Source of the DNA: Oscillospiraceae bacterium
Lineage (GTDB): Bacteria > Bacillota > Clostridia > Oscillospirales > Acutalibacteraceae
Direction of reading: 5' to 3'
DNA length: 8,915 nucleotides
Assembly: GCA_902796535.1 (NCBI GenBank)
Contig: CADBPL010000310.1
Span: forward strand, 1-8,915
How positions within the stretch are numbered: position 1 is the first letter of the stretch; the number at the start of each line of letters is the position of its first letter. The notes beneath the pieces are model-generated. The model was given only the letters and a program-made list of their open reading frames with translations, had not been told where the DNA came from and searched no databases. Below, piece after piece: positions 6,335 through 8,915 of this stretch. The translations under genes and the position numbers were made by a program.

Positions 6335-8473
6335 ATGAGAACAGAAATCATCCGATCAAGCCATACCGTCCGATTCACGGCGCTTTTGCTCGCCGCGCTC
6401 CTGCTGCTGACAGGCGCGGGCGGTTTTTGCACGGCGCGCGCGGAAGACGACAGCGATTATGTGGAGGATGGGCTTTTCTGCTATGAAATAGCGCAGGGAG
6501 AAGCGACCCTGACGGAATGCGACGCGGCCGCCGAAGGCGAGATCACGATCCCCTCTTCGGTCAGCGGCTGTCCCGTTACCGGCGTCGGGGAAGAGGCCTT
6601 CTCCTCCTGCTCGAAGCTCACGGGCGTCACCATTCCGGCCGGCGTGACGAGCATCGGGGCGCAGGCGTTTTACGGCTGCACGGGGCTGACGGCGTTCACG
6701 GTTGCCGCAGACAGCGCCGCCTTTGCCGCCGATGAAAACGGCGTGCTTTACACCAAGGACAAAACCGCTCTGCTTCAATACCCGGCGGGGCATCCGCGCA
6801 CGGCGTTCACGGTTCCGAGCGGCGTAACGGCCGTTGGCGCCTACGCGTTCGCCCACGCGCGCAAGCTGCAGCGCGTCACCCTTGCCGCCGGCGTTACGCA
6901 GCTGGACGATTACGCCTTTTATTATTGTGCGGCGCTTACAGCCATGACCTTTCCCGACAGCGTGACAGAAATCGGCTTGGGCGCGTTTGAATTCTGCACG
7001 AAGCTCTCAAGTCTGCACGTCGGCAGCGGCGTTCAGACGATCGGCGACAGCGCGTTCCGCGCCTGCAAAAAGCTGACCGAAATCACGGTCGATGCAAACA
7101 ACGGTTCCTTCACCGCCGAAGATAACGTGCTTTATAACAAAGCCAAAACCGCGCTGGTGAAATACCCGGCGGGCGCTGAGCGCACGTCGTTCACCGTTCC
7201 GGCAGGCGTGACGCACATTGGCGCGGACGCGTTCGCTTTTGCCGAGAGCCTGCAAAGCGTCACCTTGCCGGAGGGCCTGACCGAATGCGGCGAATCCGCT
7301 TTTTACTATTGCACCCGGCTCGCGGCGATCAACCTCCCGAACAGCGTCACGGCCATCGGGGGCGACGCGTTCCGCGAATGCCGGGCTTTACACAATGTGA
7401 TCCTGCCCGATCATTTGACAAGCATTGGTTATTACGCGTTTTACGGCTGCGCAAGTCTGGAGCAGATCCTTCTGCCCGACAGCCTCACTCACCTTGGCTA
7501 TCAGGCGTTTTACGGCTGCGCGAGCCTTGCGTTCGCCCACGTTCCCGCCACGATCGACTATATGGACGGGGACGTTTTCGGCGCCTGCCCGCACCTGGCC
7601 TACCTCTGCGCGGCCACGGGGGACTGCTATGCCAAAACCTACGCCGCGGAAAACGGCGTTCCCTTCCATGTGTGCGGCGGCAGGCATCCGCTTCTTGCGC
7701 CGCACCACCCGGATTCCCTCACAGACGTTCACGCGGAATATGAGCCCGGCGCGTTCAATGAAACGGTTTTGCTGCTGGCCGAGTGGATCTCGTTCGAGGA
7801 GGTGGCCTTTGATTCCCCCGATTATGAAACGGGGCTGGCCTGCAATCCGCGCGAAACGCTGCGCGGCGCCTGCCGGATCCGCCTTGTGGACGAAGGCGGC
7901 CGCGACGTGCCGCTCAACGCAGGGCATAAGGTAACGCTGTTCCTGCCGGTGCCCGAAAACGGGAACGTCAAAAAAAGCCGCGTCTGCCAGATCGCAGGCG
8001 ACGCGGGGAAACAGATGGATTCCTACCGCCTCAGGCCGAAGGCGGGCAGCGCGGACAGGGTCTGCGCCGCAAGCGAGGACGAGCGTTATTTCATTGTTGA
8101 GGTCGAGCGCTCCGGCGTGTTCATTTTAGTGGAAGAAACGATCGACCCGACGGTGGTGATTCACAATTTTGTCGAATACCGCAAAGAGGGCTACAAAACC
8201 ACCCTGCACTTTTCCGCCGAAACGACCCTGCCGCCCGACGGCTCCGCCGTCCACTGGTTCCTCAACGAAGCGGACAGCGGCACGGGCGAAAGCTTCACCG
8301 TTCGGCGGGCAAAGGCGAGCTACACCGTGCAGGCAAAGCTCATCGACGAGGACGGCACGACCGTTTTAGCCGAAAGCGAAGTGGAACACGTCACCATCCA
8401 GACCGGCTTTTGGGCAAGGCTGCTGGCATTTTTGAGAATGCTCGTGTTTATGCTGCCGAACATCACGCAATAA
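6335..8473 (+). CDS. Exported BspA-type leucine-rich-repeat protein with Ig-like domain and hydrophobic C-terminal tail
   Basis: This 712-residue protein starts at an ATG seven bases after AAGGAAGG (6320-6327), which overlaps the preceding stop; the gap to the GH29-like gene is 13 bases. A signal peptide covers residues 1-36 (core TALLLAALLLLTG, cleavage after ARA). Twelve 23-residue LRR_5/BspA units (pattern VTxIGxxAFxxCxxLxxVxLPxx) run from residue 81 to about 430. They close with the usual cap ATGDCYAKTYAAENGVPF. Residues about 450-600 form a beta-rich region. Residues 603-689 look Ig-like (TTLHFSAET, VHWFLNE, YTVQAKLIDEDG). The protein ends in an aromatic/hydrophobic segment, 690-712. BspA-type proteins act at the cell surface in binding to host proteins, other cells or glycans. 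Its place in a glycoside operon suggests a surface role in nutrient contact, which is inference. There is no LPXTG, SLH or dockerin. Confidence 0.93.
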   Translation: MRTEIIRSSHTVRFTALLLAALLLLTGAGGFCTARAEDDSDYVEDGLFCYEIAQGEATLTECDAAAEGEITIPSSVSGCPVTGVGEEAFSSCSKLTGVTIPAGVTSIGAQAFYGCTGLTAFTVAADSAAFAADENGVLYTKDKTALLQYPAGHPRTAFTVPSGVTAVGAYAFAHARKLQRVTLAAGVTQLDDYAFYYCAALTAMTFPDSVTEIGLGAFEFCTKLSSLHVGSGVQTIGDSAFRACKKLTEITVDANNGSFTAEDNVLYNKAKTALVKYPAGAERTSFTVPAGVTHIGADAFAFAESLQSVTLPEGLTECGESAFYYCTRLAAINLPNSVTAIGGDAFRECRALHNVILPDHLTSIGYYAFYGCASLEQILLPDSLTHLGYQAFYGCASLAFAHVPATIDYMDGDVFGACPHLAYLCAATGDCYAKTYAAENGVPFHVCGGRHPLLAPHHPDSLTDVHAEYEPGAFNETVLLLAEWISFEEVAFDSPDYETGLACNPRETLRGACRIRLVDEGGRDVPLNAGHKVTLFLPVPENGNVKKSRVCQIAGDAGKQMDSYRLRPKAGSADRVCAASEDERYFIVEVERSGVFILVEETIDPTVVIHNFVEYRKEGYKTTLHFSAETTLPPDGSAVHWFLNEADSGTGESFTVRRAKASYTVQAKLIDEDGTTVLAESEVEHVTIQTGFWARLLAFLRMLVFMLPNITQ
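6644..7414 (+). repeat. Two-copy higher-order tandem repeat inside the LRR array (129 + 128 codons)
   Basis: Codons for residues 104-232 (6644-7030) and 233-360 (7031-7414) are two copies of the same four-unit block. In each, the first LRR unit carries an insertion containing N-G/V-LY-x-K-x-KTAL-x-x-YPAG (NGVLYTKDKTALLQYPAG in copy one, NVLYNKAKTALVKYPAG in copy two). Three plain 23-residue units follow. The DNA has diverged, so the duplication is old or under selection. The sequence GCGTTTTACGGCTGC also recurs exactly at 6665-6679, 7436-7450 and 7505-7519, the last two 69 bases (one LRR unit) apart. Confidence 0.85.
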
Positions 8474-8485
8474 GCATATTCAGCC

Positions 8486-8527
8486 AAAAAGCAGGGCGTC
8501 AGACCGAAATCTGCGCCCTGCTTTTTT
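8486..8527. terminator. Bidirectional rho-independent terminator between the LRR gene and the dockerin gene
   Basis: Stem GCAGGGCG (8491-8498) pairs with CGCCCTGC (8514-8521). It continues past one bulged T as CAGA/TCTG around a CCGAAA loop. It is flanked by A5 on the left (8486-8490) and T7 on the right (8522-8528 region), so it works in both directions. It ends the esterase-GH29-LRR operon on the plus strand and the dockerin gene on the minus strand. Confidence 0.9.
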
Positions 8528-8536
8528 TGGTTTTGA

Positions 8537-8915
8537 TCAGAACACTTTGACGAAAATGAGGTTGAACAAATAGCGGTAAACCGCGCGGAAGAAGCGGAGG
8601 ATCGTTTCGATGAGGAACGTCTTTTCCGCGGCGGGCGGTTCTTCATCGGCTTCTGGTTCGACCGAATCAGGCGTTTGATCGATCATTTCAAGGTATTCCA
8701 GATAGACGCTGTTGATTTGCAGTTCTTCCTGCGGCGCGGATTGGTTGACGTTGGCCAGCAGCAGCCCGGCCTGTTCGAGCGTGGCAGCGTCCAGCGAATC
8801 GATCCTGCCGTCGTGGTTGCAGTCGGCGGCCATAAGCTGCGCGTCGGTGAGGGCGTCTGCGCTGATCAGCCCGTTGGCAACGAGCTTGACGAAATAAGCG
8901 TCCGTGCCGTCATAC
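8537..8915 (-). CDS. Dockerin-containing secreted protein, C-terminal end (cut by window end)
   Basis: The reading frame is open from the right edge of the window to the TGA at 8539-8537, giving at least 125 residues. An internal Met at 8833 is not the start, because the dockerin fold begins before it. The visible part starts YDGTDAYFVKLVANG, the end of a first dockerin repeat. The second repeat follows: DCNHDGRIDSLDAATLEQAG, which keeps the D-x-N-x-D-G-x-I-D-x-x-D calcium-loop spacing followed by its helix. Type I dockerins dock exported enzymes or structural proteins onto cohesins. After the dockerin (ending near 8744) comes a roughly 40-residue linker rich in Glu, Pro, Gln and Asp. A final hydrophobic/aromatic segment of 27 residues (8540-8620), containing ILRFFRAVYRYLF, reaches the stop. 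The catalytic or binding part of the protein lies outside the window, so its main role is unknown. Confidence 0.8.
   Translation of the reverse strand, partial: YDGTDAYFVKLVANGLISADALTDAQLMAADCNHDGRIDSLDAATLEQAGLLLANVNQSAPQEELQINSVYLEYLEMIDQTPDSVEPEADEEPPAAEKTFLIETILRFFRAVYRYLFNLIFVKVF

Noticed and set aside
6335..6442. Cys32 in the LRR signal peptide as a lipobox
   Set aside because: The preceding residues GGF do not fit the L-[ASTVI]-[GAS]-C pattern, while ARA followed by EDD fits ordinary cleavage.
6575..7658. Periodic DNA repeats considered as a CRISPR array or other spaced repeat
   Set aside because: The 69-base period is three times 23 codons and the repeats translate into LRR units; conservation is at protein level.
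7388..7927. A 179-codon minus-strand frame inside the LRR gene
   Set aside because: It lies entirely within the repeat array and the following domain of a well-supported gene and has no motif of its own.

Overview
The window looks like a chromosomal segment of a GC-rich anaerobic Firmicute, probably a gut Clostridium-class relative of the Oscillospiraceae/Ruminococcaceae. The reasons are strong GGAGG-type ribosome binding sites, near-consensus sigma-A-type promoters, short rho-independent hairpins between convergent genes, a BspA-type leucine-rich-repeat protein, a dockerin-bearing secreted protein and a GPH sugar symporter. This placement is inferred from gene content and style; no taxonomic marker gene is present.

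Layout. Bases 1-404 (minus) hold the N-terminal 134 residues of an Old Yellow Enzyme-type flavin oxidoreductase, divergent from a YdhF-like aldo/keto reductase (547-1461, plus). A separate promoter then drives an exported SGNH/GDSL hydrolase (1553-2401, plus). It converges, across a shared bidirectional hairpin, on a GPH-family cation:sugar symporter (2469-3869, minus). Divergent from the symporter is a three-gene plus-strand operon: a cytoplasmic alpha/beta-hydrolase esterase (4046-5299), a GH29/fucosidase-like TIM-barrel protein (5323-6321) and an exported leucine-rich-repeat protein (6335-8473). A second convergent hairpin separates this operon from the C-terminal end of a large dockerin-bearing secreted protein (8537-8915, minus, cut by the window edge). 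No stretch above 300 bases lacks a gene.

How the genes may work together. The symporter and the esterase/glycosidase operon share a 176-bp divergent control region with two back-to-back promoters and three inverted repeats, so they are probably co-regulated. A plausible reading is uptake of a short, possibly acylated glycoside by the symporter, intracellular removal of ester groups, then cleavage by the GH29-like enzyme. The exported LRR protein would act outside the cell, perhaps in contact with the glycan or host surface. The two reductases at the left are a separate redox pair with back-to-back promoters.

The most interesting points are: (i) three unrelated exported proteins (SGNH hydrolase, LRR protein, dockerin protein) each end in a short hydrophobic/aromatic C-terminal segment that resembles no standard sorting signal; (ii) the GH29-like protein keeps the nucleophile-like Asp but lacks the His-His motif of classical fucosidases; (iii) the dyad-rich divergent control region; (iv) a 129-residue higher-order duplication in the LRR array. 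No RNA genes, CRISPR arrays, insertion sequences or riboswitches were seen.
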